Positions 33,591 through 44,016 of a stretch of 64,000 nucleotides of DNA are shown piece after piece; positions within the stretch are counted from its first letter, which is position 1, and every line of letters starts with the position of its first letter. The stretch lies in contig SKCR01035613.1 in the NCBI GenBank assembly GCA_019454045.1, forward strand, positions 1 through 64,000. The letters run 5' to 3'. The notes below the pieces were generated by a model. It was not told the origin of the DNA, searched no databases, and saw nothing but the letters and a program-made list of their open reading frames with translations. Made by a program: the position numbers and the translations under genes. Source of the DNA: Zanthoxylum bungeanum (taxonomy: Eukaryota; Streptophyta; Magnoliopsida; Sapindales; Rutaceae).

Positions 33591-33776
33591 GTCGTGAGAG
33601 GTCAAAAAGTCTTGGATCCTGTCTACGAAAATAAAAGAAAACAACAAAAGAAGTCGTGAAATGTCAAAAGGTCTTGGATCCTGTCTACGAAAATAAAAGA
33701 AAACAACAAAAGAAGTCATGAAATGTCAAAAAGCCTTGGATTCTATCTACGAAAATAAAAGAAAACAACAAAGGAA
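33591..33776. repeat. Triple 62-bp tandem repeat
   Basis: Units beginning GTCGTGA or GTCATGA start at 33591, 33653 and 33715. Each contains CTTGGATCCTGTCTACGAAA (third copy diverged) and AAAAGAAAACAACAAA. It lies just upstream of the LOG-like 5' UTR in the transcribed direction. Confidence 0.85.
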
Positions 33777-34459
33777 AAGCAATAATTAAGGCAACAGAAT
33801 TGTGTACTCAATACGCCACTCGCTTGGTATAAATTCATTAGGATGTGTTTCAAGAATTCTTTCTTTACTCAGCCACCACTAATGAATTAGCTCCCATCTT
33901 TGTGATTGTCCAAATACCATTCCTTCCATCTTAAAATGCTCCGTCTGTGCTTTTACCTACAAAAATAACACACAAAATTAAAAATTCTACAACATGTATA
34001 CACAAAACATGAAAACAGAAATTGCAACAAAGTACATGGGTTGCCTCCCTGCTAGCGCTAAATTCATGGTCTTCAGCCAGACATGACCGAAATCCATCTG
34101 TCAAGGTGGCTTCAATGTCGTCCTCAGTGCTTGTGCCACCTTTTGATCTTTGTCGCTTTGCCTTTTTTCTCTTAAAAACCTGCGAATACAAAACAACAGA
34201 ATAAAGACGTGTGCATGTAATGCATACGTATACATGTATGGAGATACTCCATGTTCTTGATGGGTGAGACCTTCATTGTGCTCCTTGGCGCCATGTGTTT
34301 CCTCCTGTTAGTTCTTCCCTTTCTGTTTAAAACCTGCAAACATAGGACAAACACAAGAATTGCAAGTACGTTACATGTATGCATGCATGGATATGTTTCC
34401 TATCCCGTTGGGCTAGGCCTTCCACCAATTCCCTTGGTGACTGCTCAATCTTCTTTCCT
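33777..34459 (-). other. Element B splice-acceptor-like modules
   Basis: On the minus strand three pyrimidine-rich stretches end in AG: TATGTTTGCAG then GTTTTAAAC (about 34335), TTTGTATTCGCAG then GTTTTTAAG (about 34175), and TATTTTTGTAG then GTAAAAG (about 33958). The first two are preceded by related ATGCATAC-rich sequence and are diverged copies of one module, also seen once in element A. After the second, an open segment reads RKKAKRQRSKGGTSTEDD, with no family I recognise. Confidence 0.45.
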
Positions 34460-34618
34460 TCAGGTAAAATACAGCTGCAATCTGTCCCTGTTATTGGCTA
34501 TACGAAGTGCGGCCAAATTGACCACAACATTGGTCAAAACTTGCAATATCTCAATAATTTCGATTACTTTGGTCTCCAATTGATCCAGGCGAGATCCCTC
34601 GTTGGCTGACTCGCTCAT
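34460..34618 (-). pseudogene. gag: Element B gag remnant
   Basis: From ATG 34618 the frame gives MSESANEGSRLDQLET and ends at TGA 34460 after 52 codons. The first ~30 residues align with the start of the element A gag (MSESDIEVSRIDQLE). The rest of gag, including capsid and zinc finger, is absent; downstream sequence joins directly to what lies after gag in element A. A deletion within gag therefore preceded or accompanied acquisition of the foreign insert. Confidence 0.75.
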
Positions 34619-35575
34619 GTTGGCTGACGGTCTCTTGACGAGTCCCTCTGCTTTCCTAACCCAACGGGAATCTATGATGGCTTTTAAGACACAAAAGGGT
34701 TAACATGATGCGTGTATGCATGAAATGCGTGAGATGTATGGAATAAATAAGCTCATAAAAGGATTTTACACTAATTGGCCCGTTATCATTTTAAAGTATT
34801 CAATCATACTATTGCGCGGTGCAAACTTGTCCCAGTTGAAAAGGCCCAACAAGTTTATACTTTTACAATAACATGGCTAAACAACTTCAAATAATAAGAG
34901 GCCTAAACACAAAAATGGCCCATCGGCATTTTAGAAGCTTTGGGCTCAATTGTCAAAGGACATGAACTTGTCCCAATTTAAATGGCCCAACAAGTTCATA
35001 TCTCTTGACAAGAGGTCCAACTGAATCCAAATGACGATGGTCCAAAACACAAGCATAAATAAATATTTTCTAAGGGTCATACAACTAAGGTTCACATGTA
35101 GGTTTCAGGAGTGTAAACAAAAGCTCTCGCTGACGAAGGATTTCCCACAACTAGAACTCCCCACTCAAGGGTTCAAACGACCAAGTGAGCACACCTTTTT
35201 TTATACCTTACGGTACGTGCCAACGAGTTACGATGTGTGACTGCCTGTCAAATGGATTTCCCGTTGTAGATTCCCCAGAGGGAGGGTGGAGCGAGGCTCT
35301 CTTAAGTACCCAGCCCCTTAGGCTCTTATCGCTTGGTGTCAGGAATAAACAACGAGTCCTCCAAATTAGTCTATCATAGTAGGCTACAAGTAGATGATTA
35401 TCTAGGTGCCTTCACAGCTTTTCCTTATAGAAAGGTAGTGAGTGAAGGAAGACATCAAACTATCACCTAGCCTTAATAATGCCTTTGATTAAACTCCCTA
35501 AACCCACAGTAGACATGGTTAATTAAAGCACAAATCACAAACATTACAAGACATTATTTCGGGGCCGATTCTCTA
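34619..35575 (-). other. Element B untranslated leader
   Basis: It is co-linear with the leader of element A: the paired GGCCCATY...CCCAATTTAAATGGCCCA units (about 34786 and 34914), then the block 35150-35450. It is non-coding. Confidence 0.7.
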
Positions 35576-35592
35576 TCCCAGTGGAGTCGCCA
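35576..35592 (-). other. Element B primer-binding site
   Basis: The minus strand reads TGGCGACTCCACTGGGA, one G shorter than in element A, three bases (GTC) after the 5' LTR. The missing base would weaken primer pairing. Confidence 0.8.
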
Positions 35593-35595
35593 GAC

Positions 35596-38422
35596 TGTAG
35601 ACAATAGAAACTGGACGACGCTTTTCTGGGCTCGCGGCCCGGTTGGGAGTACGGAGTAGCCTGCGGGGGACTAAACCGGAGAATAAAATGGAGTCGCCAC
35701 CCGGTGTGAACCGGGAAAATGATTTAAGGCTGCACTCACCCCTCGCACGGGAAGACCTCAAACCGTTGGGTTCGGAATGGTTCCTTACTTATGCCACTTG
35801 TAATGAACGGATTTGTGCAATAATTTAACTAAGCCTACACAGCATACATGTCCAAGAATAACCTAAATCTAGTTCGCATTCATAAAAATAAATCATATGT
35901 CTAAGTCATCATGCTTTAAAAGTAAGTCATCATAACGGCAAGCATACGGTAACACACAATAATCTCATAAGCATGTTGAATTATCAAACACGAAAAATAA
36001 ATAACAACCTAGGCATAAACGTAGATTAAACTCCTATTACGAAAGAAAATAACTATAACATGCATAAAGAAATAACATAATAACGACCTAATCATGCTTA
36101 AGTAATAAATAACATACTGGGCCTAATCATGCTCGAATACAAGGTTGGGTGAAATGAAATACGTGTGTCTATCAAGTGGTACGGGGCATTGTATCCCGAG
36201 TGCAAACCGCAATACCGTCCATTCGGATTCGGCTACGGAATTTACGTCTGGGTTTCCATCTGATATACCATAAGAGAGGACACATATTCCGTTCACCCGG
36301 AAATCACAGCATACATCAATCCACAATACTCATGCGAAATAAAACAATAAAATAACTAAATAAAGGATAATAAACAAAAAGGGTGCCCTAAGGTCTAACC
36401 TTTTAGTCGCTTTCCGGGAGTGCGTTTTACGGAGCCGGAAGGGTTATCGTTTCCACTATTTTCACTGGTCCGCTGTTTCCGCTGTTTTCACTGGTTCACT
36501 CTTTTCGCTGTTTTCACTGGTTTGTCCGTTTTCACTCACGGTTTCCGCTCGCTGTTTTCTCTGTTTTACTCGTTATTTCTTAGTCTATTTTTAGGCCGAT
36601 TTTGGGACGGTTCTGGGATGATTTTTGGGAAGTTTTCTGTCTTGGTTTTGTTCGGTGTTTGGGCTGTATTAGAGGCTGTTTCACGTGGCTTTGAGAGAGG
36701 TGAGCATGGATGGTTTCCACGTGTGCATGGTTGAAGCGTGAGCTGTTTTATATGGCTTGTTCATGGCAGTTTGGCGTGAAGTGGTGCAGTGGGCTGGTGC
36801 GTGGTCAGGGGCAGTGAAGGGGCTGATGCGTGATGGTGGCAGTGAGTTTGTTCATGGAGATCAGTGGTGTGATGGCTGTGTGTGTGTTTCAGGAGCTGGT
36901 CAGTGGCGTAAAGGGGCTGTTATTTACATGGAGAGGAGCTGCTGTTAAGAGAGGAAGGGGCTGTGTCGTGAGTGAGAAATATATGTGCAGTGGCTAGGGA
37001 GTTGCCGAGAGAGGAAGGGGCTGAGTGATAATGGCGAGGAGGCAGTGTGTTGTGCATGAAAGATTAGTGTGCTAAGGGACGTGTGAGTATGAGGGGGAAG
37101 CCATGAGTCTAGGGATAGTTACGTGAGTTTATTGTTTCTGTATGGGGGTTCATTTAGGGTGAGTTGTTTATGCGTTGATGGAGGCTAGGATGGGTGGTTC
37201 AGGAGAGAGGTGCCATGTGATTGAGGGGCTGAGTCGGTTTGTTGAAGGTCCGTGAGTTGCTTGCAGTGTTCGTGGGGAAAGAGGCAGTAAGGGTTGGGCG
37301 TTTTGGCGTGAAAATGGCTATGAGCGGAAGGTGAAGTCAGGGGCCTCCAGGAGTCATTTGCTTAGGGCTTATTATGTTTCTGTCGGTGCATGGGCAGTGA
37401 GGCTGAGTGTGCTTGTGGCTTTGAGTGAGAGTTGTGTGAGGGAGTCGGGTCCTGCGTGAGGCAAGGGGCTGATGAAATGAGCTGCTACCGAGAGGGGCTT
37501 GGGCTGTGAGATTTGCGTGGACTGTGTGTTGCTGAAGGGGCAGTTTTTGCCGAGAGTGGAGAGATAAGAGTCAAGGATTTTAGGTTTATTTTCCCTGAAA
37601 TGAGTTCCCCCTGCGTGAGTGAAGGTCCATTGGGTTTATATGGTTTCTGAAGTGAGAGAGAGGTATGGGTGAGAGGCATGGAGGGTGGTTATTGGCTAGT
37701 TCAAGTTGGTGAGTGGAGTGATGATGGGCGTGAAGGGTTTTTGATGGTTTGGGTTTGTGAGGCTAGGGTGGGTGTTTGAATAATGCATGCATTGTATGGG
37801 TTTGGTCATGGGTGGTTAAGGGTTTTTGTTTTTTGTTTGATCGCTAAACTTTGTTTGCATGGGTTGGTTCACGTGGGCATAAGTGGCTTTGTTAGGGTTT
37901 TTGTATTTTGGTCAGGCTAGTGGGTGTTGATTAGTTTATTATTTTGTTGGCTAGTGCTTGGTTTTTGGCTTGGTGAAATGCTTTGTTTATGGGTATTGAA
38001 TGAGTGGTTTGTGAAGGAATGGTTTGTGAAGATGATTCACGTGGGAGTTGTGGTGGTGGAATGGGTTTTGTCATGGGTAGTGGTTGCATGAGTGATAGGA
38101 ATGGGCGGTTTGGATTTTTGTTGCTTGGTGGTTGGTTTTTGGTCGTTTAGTTTCGTTGGTTAGTGTTTGGGAGGGAATTTTTTGGAGAGAGTGATTTTTG
38201 GTTATTTGGGTAGGAATTGTGAGATATGGGTTTGGGTCGAGGATAATTTTAAAACTGAGACCGAACGAGCGAACCCGAAGCTTGAACGAGCGAACCAAAT
38301 CCAACAAAAAAATGTCAATTCTTGACCTTTCCCTTCCGACGACCGCTTTCCGCAACTAAAAAGGTAGTGCCTCCATTCGAGGCTCATCATCGGGACTTAC
38401 ATGCAAAAATGCAGTGCCTACT
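35596..38422 (-). repeat. Element B 5' LTR
   Basis: It is co-linear with 27011-29794. It has extra sequence at about 36930-36970 (GAGAGGAAGGGGCTG) and 38270-38290 (GAACGAGCGAACC duplicated). The minus-strand TATA box is at plus-strand 37635-37642. The segment shared with element E is at 36186-36269. Strand asymmetry spans about 36680-38200. Confidence 0.88.
37635..37642 (-). promoter_or_regulatory. Element B TATA box (5' LTR)
   Basis: ATATAAAC on the minus strand within AACCATATAAACCCAATGG is conserved at 29020-29026 in the 3' LTR. If active it would transcribe the LOG-like cargo in the sense direction. Confidence 0.5.
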
Positions 38423-38427
38423 CATAT

Positions 38428-38950
38428 CATATCTATAAACGATATTAATATCAAAATTTATATACGTACATATCCCATCGCACATATAATTTTGTATGGC
38501 GGACAACATAACATACATAGCCATCACAATACTTAAAAGATATGTGACTAACCATTAACTTACATATATACTCTCGTAACGAATATAAACTTTATATCAA
38601 TAAATACATCCATTGTCACAGCCAGAAGTGACAAATAATCCTACATGCTCTTATGATGTTGATAGTCTGAAATTTATCAATTTTTGTCATCACTACAATG
38701 GAAAACGTAAAATGATCTCTTTCAAAACCCATTTCTAAAATACATTTGAAAAACACTTTTACTATAAACAAAATCAGTTTCAAAATCCATCATCGTAAAT
38801 CCACATCGAGCATCCAGCATAACGCAACTGGACGAAACATAAACAAGAGCTCAATGCCCAAATCGCACGCACAGATCGGACAATGAATGAAACGATCCCT
38901 TGTCGACAGAGGGTTGGGTCAGCCCACTACAGTTGGACAAACCTCTATAC
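38428..38950 (-). other. Element C interior, middle segment
   Basis: This is non-coding. It continues from 27010 once element B is removed and ends at the TSD of solo LTR G. A stretch near 38860-38940 (TCGCACGCACAGATCGGACA, GGTCAGCCCACTACAG) has a diverged echo at 41290-41345 within the same interior. Confidence 0.6.
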
Positions 38951-41046
38951 TGTTGGTTTCCTCTAAGGTTCCCAAGATCATTTATCAAGCAAGAAAATAA
39001 CATGTGAATACAATCAAAGGAGGTGCAGAATACTCACAATGAATGGTTGAGTGATGCGATTAACAACAAAACTCCATTTCCTTCCTCTGTCAAGCTCGGC
39101 AAACTCACTGGTTTGGCCTCCATGGATTTGGTCATTGTGGGTATTTTGACTCCATCTTCATCTTCAAGCTCCAAGCTTTAACAATGGTGATTCCAAGCTC
39201 ACTAAATGACTTCCCTATCACCTTAGGATAACTCTATGTGTGCTAGCACCTTGATTTTTGCCACAAAAATCATTTGCTTCTCCTCCATTTCCTCGGCAAA
39301 ACAGAAGACAGAAGATAGAAGATGAAGCAGCCCCTTTTGGGCGAGAGAGAGAAGAAATGGTGAAGAGATAGTGAAGTGTTTTTGGCTCTCAAAACCGTAT
39401 GCCAAGAGAGAGAAAATGAAAAAGTGTAATTGTTTTTTAAATTTCCAAAAATAAATTAACAAATACCATTTTTTCAATTTTCAAAAGTCAAAGGTACAAG
39501 CCTTTTAACTTTCCAACAACCATCACTATTCACATCAACTCACATCACTCAATCAAGTGACAACTTGTCACATCACTCAAAGTGACATTTGATTTGACGC
39601 TTGATGTGACTAATGATTTAATGCTTGAGGTGACTTGCGTGCCGCACTCAAATTCGAAATGCGAATGCGCTCGCAAACACTCGTGGGCTCGGGTTCGCTA
39701 ATTCCAAATTAACGAATTTTCCGTCGCGACGCAATTAAATGATTTTGCCTAGCAAAATCACCATTCATGTCGCTAACGAATTAATTCTAAATCAACTCGT
39801 TCACCCGAATTAAAATCTAATTTCAATTCCGCGTCGAAATCCAATTTCGTTTAATATATCGAATATATTAATTTATCAATTAATTCCAAATTAATCGTTA
39901 TCTCTCTTTAAATGATATTTTATCCCAGATAAAATATCTCCGCAATTAATCCCAGATTAATTTTCTCTCTCATCTAATTAATCCTAGATTAATAAAAGTA
40001 CGAGTCATACGTCATCGGTGAATCTTCGGGAAGTGACCCATGAGATCCCCGGATATGTTGGCAGTAAATTCGGTCGTCGGACTATCCGAATATATAAGTA
40101 CCTCGTACTACGTTTATACCGATTTACAAGACAAGGTTGGCTTCTAGCAAAGCGTCATGCCTACCCAATTCTCCAGAAACATGCTTACAGGAATAAGCAA
40201 TATATATCAGGCGTAATATATGTAGTATTGCTTATTTCTGTCCAGTATCGGATGATCACGTGCTAGGCCTGGGGCTGGAATTGTGTCTGCCCCGTACGAA
40301 GCACATATCGGATGTCTGGTAACTAGTCTCTATAATCGGATAAACATGACCTTGTCATTTTATCCCGATGACTACAGTACTTAAGAGTACTATTACCATA
40401 TCCTACGTGACCATCATCTCCACTATGACTGGAGTGATACTTCCGTCTTGACATCACACCCAACACACTATGATTCTCAATATACCTAGCATTGGCGTAC
40501 ACAGAACCTGTTAAACCCTGGACGACCGCAACCAAAGTATATTGATTGTCTTAAGTATTAGCGGTGCAAGTCTCAGGTTAAGACCAAATACACCTACCCT
40601 GATTTCGGACTTCCATAGACACATAGTCATACTACCAATGGAATTCCGAGATGGTCTATCCAGAGCGAAGCTGTTTCCCGTACCATCGGTAAAACACAAC
40701 CTCCTATTATACTTGTATGAGTATCCTATACCCAAATATATGAGAACTATGTTGTTGTGCCCTCACAACGCGCACAAGTGTAATACTAGTCTTTTACGTA
40801 TTTATTGATGTCCAATCTCGATAATACTCTGACTAGGGATATTTAATGATTTATCCTACGTGGACTTATACTGTCTCATATCATTCTCAATCCAGGAACA
40901 AATCATAGGGACCTCCTATGATTTATACATCTTGGTGATCTAATCACAAATGATAAGAGTGCAATCTACTTTGTTACATAGTTAATTTGTACAACAACAC
41001 CATGATCTGTACAAATAGTGACGCTATGGGTCATAATTGTCCAACA
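38951..41046 (-). mobile_element. Solo LTR G
   Basis: The 2096-bp block begins TGTTGGTTTCC and ends TTGTCCAACA, flanked by a perfect TSD, TATAC (38946-38950 and 41047-41051). It follows the LTR of copia element D in order (GACCCATGAGATCCC, GTCTCAGGTTAAGACCAAAT, GACTAGGGATATTTAATGAT), so it belongs to the same or a sister family and has the same minus orientation. No gene lies inside. Confidence 0.88.
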
Positions 41047-41051
41047 TATAC

Positions 41052-42046
41052 AAGCATCGCAACGAAAATATATCATATCAAATTATAAAACTATAAAAAA
41101 AAAATCATATACAAGTGTCGTGACAGAAACATATCATGTCGTATACTATCATAAACAATATCGAAATGCATCAAAATCAAAATGTAACTCTTTTGAAATC
41201 ATTTACCCCATAACATAAATATTTTGTAAATCAAAAATAAATCTTTAATGCAAACTTTTCAAAATACATATCGATTGTAGACTAATCGGTCGCGCGCACA
41301 AATCAGACAGTGTATGGACCATGTTGACGGGTAGTGGGCCAGTCATTTTCTGATGGTCTGGACCCCATAATAAGCGCCCCGATCAAGCCGGAATGAAACA
41401 TATACAAGCACCAAGAAGGGTCAAAAATATAAAATCATCAAGCACCGTGACGGAAACAAATTTTCAAGCGTCTCAATAGAAACAAATTTTTACAATTTAA
41501 AAACATCAAAGTCATTTTCGAACGACGAGATGGAAACATATTATCAAGTACCTCGACAGAAACATATCGATAAATCTCAAAACATGAAAACGTGAATCAA
41601 GCGTCGTGGCGGGAATATTTCTTTATCTTTTATATTCAAAATCAAAACATCTAAAAACTTTCTTTCTTTCTTTTTTCTTTTCAAAATACTTTATGTCAAA
41701 AATCAAATAATAAGTTTTCAAAACATGGTTCAAAATATCAATTCACAATTCAGACTATCAACATCATAAAATCTCTTGTACCTAAAAACACCTAGAATTC
41801 ACATTACTTACTTATAAATATACTTATATAAACCACATACTTTTAACTCATACATATACATATATTCATAGTACACAAACATATACAGATAATCCAAATC
41901 ACCCATTTCAATCAAAATCACAGCACATCATACCATATACTAGAAATCAAATTAAATAGCAAACATAAGACCTATATAGTCTATTCACAACAGAAAACTT
42001 ATATGATCGGATACCTTGTAGCTACAGTCACCGACACCTAAACCTG
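41052..42046 (-). other. Element C leader with recurring GAAACATAT-type motif
   Basis: No protein is encoded. From 41052 to about 41620 a degenerate ~20-bp motif (AAGCGTCGTGACGGAAACATA) recurs at least six times at irregular spacing, for example near 41050, 41112, 41408-41450, 41465, 41520-41560 and 41595. The rest is AT-rich. Confidence 0.55.
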
Positions 42047-42058
42047 GCTCTGATAACA
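42047..42058 (-). other. Element C primer-binding site
   Basis: The minus strand reads TGTTATCAGAGC followed by CAGGTTT, matching the initiator-Met tRNA complement TGGTATCAGAGC except for one base. It lies four bases beyond the LTR end (TGTTACA). Confidence 0.75.
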
Positions 42059-42062
42059 CAAC

Positions 42063-42089
42063 TGTAACACCCCGCCAAAGGTAAGATGA
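42063..42089 (-). repeat. Element C 5' LTR, first 27 bp
   Basis: TGTAACACCCCGCCAAAGG is the terminal end of the C LTR, cut by copia element D and continued at 52036. The homologous uninterrupted sequence at 15505-15550 confirms the join. Confidence 0.85.
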
Positions 42090-44002
42090 TGTTGGGTTCC
42101 TAGAACATGACAAGGATCTATTAAGCATAAAATGGTGTGAATAATTCAAGATAGTGTGCGGAAAAATACTTACAATGATCGGTTTAATGGATGTAGAGAT
42201 AACAAAAATTTTGCCTTTCAGAAGTGCTCCAAGCCTTCCTTTGAATTCCAAACTCTAGGGTAAATGTCACTATCACCTTTGTAGACTCCTTTGTTGTGCT
42301 AGCAATCAAGATTTTTGAAGCAAAAATCAATTACCATGAACCCTAGGTTCACTCCAATAGAGGGCAAGAGAGGGGGAGAGGATTCGGCAATTACTTAGAG
42401 AGGGAGAGAGTGTTACTTGTTTTGACTTTCCAAAATCAATTATCAAATACCAAAAATCCAAAGTTGGTAAATGTCTTACACAAATCAAATAAAATAAAGA
42501 TTGTGTAATTTACAAGCTAACACCAACTACCAACTTCTATCAACCAAAAGCTAAATAAAGTTGACTAGTGATGTGACTAGGTGGGCCCCCCTTTAAATTC
42601 AAAATTCGAGTAGGCCCGAAAAACACATTTCGGGCTCGGGTTCGTTAATTCCGAATTAACGAATTTTCTGTTGCGACTTAATTAAATCAAATTTAATTAA
42701 ATAATAATGTCTCGCAAAATTATTACGAAAGTCGATCGCGAATTAATTGTAAATTAATTCGTTCGCCCGAATTAAAATCCAATTTTAAGTCTGCTATGAA
42801 ATCTAATTTCATTTAATATATCGAATATATTATTTAATCGATTAATTCCAAATTAATCGTTCTCTCTCTACTATTCGAATTTTATCACAGATAAATTCTT
42901 ACCGTAATTAATCCTAGATTAATTTTCTCTCTCTCACAATTAATCACAGATTAATTCTGCTTGAGTCAAACATCATTACTGAATCTTTGAGAAACGACCC
43001 ATGAGATCCCTGGATATGTTGGCAGTAAATCTGGTCATCGGACTATCCGAACACGTGCGTACCCCGTACCACGTTCTTACCGATTTACAAGACATGGTTG
43101 GCTTCTAGAAAAGCACCGTGCCTACCCAATTCTCCAGAAATATTCTTTTAAGGAATACATAATCTATATCAAGCGTAGTATACCAAGTATTGCGTATTGC
43201 GATCCAGTATCGGATGTCATAGGCTAGGCCTGGGGTTGGAATAGTGTTTGCCCTGTGCAAAGCATATATCGGATCACTAGCAACTAGTCTATTTAATCGG
43301 ATAATCATGACCTTGTCATATTACCCCGATAGTTGCAACATAATAGAGTACCACTTCTGTATCCCTGCGTGATCATCATCTCCATATGACTGAAGTGATA
43401 CTTTCATCTTGACATCACACCCAATACACTATGATTCTCAATAAACCCAGAAGAGGCGTACACAGAACCTGTTAAAGTCTCAGACGACCAAAACCAAAGC
43501 GTACTGATTGTCGCAAGTATTAGCGATGCAAGTCTCAGGTTAAGACCAAATACACCTACCTTGATTCGGATTCCCACAGACACATAGTCATACTACCAAT
43601 GGGATTCCGAGGGGTCTATCCAAAGCGAAGCTGTTTCCGTACCATTGGTAAACAGAACCTCATATTACACTTGCATGAGTATCCAATACCCAATATATGA
43701 GAACTATGTCATTACGTTTCCATAACACGCACAAGTGTAATACTAGTCTATTCCGCATTATCGATGTCCAATCTCGATAATACTACGACTAGGGATATTT
43801 AATGATTAAACCTTTAGTGGATTGATAATGTCTCATATCTTATTAATACGGAACTAATCATAAGGGCTTTTATCATTTATATATTCAAGTAATCTAATTA
43901 CAAAATGATAAAATATCAATTTCCTTTGTCACATAATTAATTTGTACAAAAACCACATTGTCTTTTACAAATAGTGATGCTATGGGTCATAATTTTCCAA
44001 AA
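42090..44002 (-). repeat. Element D 3' LTR
   Basis: The LTR begins TGTTGGGTTCC. Its right edge has decayed to TTTTCCAAAA, against TTGTCCAACA in the other LTR. It is homologous along its length to 50122-52035 and, more distantly, to solo LTR G. Confidence 0.88.
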
Positions 44003-44016
44003 ATATCCCACTTGGC
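44003..44016 (-). other. Element D polypurine tract
   Basis: The minus strand reads GCCAAGTGGGATAT just before the 3' LTR, the CAAGTGGGA form common in plant copia elements. Confidence 0.8.

Larger units (their letters stand above)
27011..38422 (-). mobile_element. Element B: Tat/Ogre-like element carrying a LOG-type retrocopy
   Basis: The 11.4-kb element has LTRs of 2784 bp (left) and 2827 bp (right) and a perfect TSD, CATAT (27006-27010 and 38423-38427). The right LTR ends TACT instead of TACA. PBS and PPT positions put it on the minus strand, in the same family as element A, with which it shares LTR ends, leader and array type. Its interior keeps only the first ~50 codons of gag and then, in transcription order, carries splice-acceptor-like modules, a triple 62-bp repeat, an intronless LOG-like gene, poly-A- and pyrimidine-type tracts and a 2-kb tandem array. 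There is no pol. It is non-autonomous and sits inside element C. Confidence 0.9.

Noticed and set aside
42047..42058. Possible tRNA-Met gene fragment
   Set aside because: Only the 3' acceptor complement is present, at the exact PBS position next to an LTR; no tRNA body exists.
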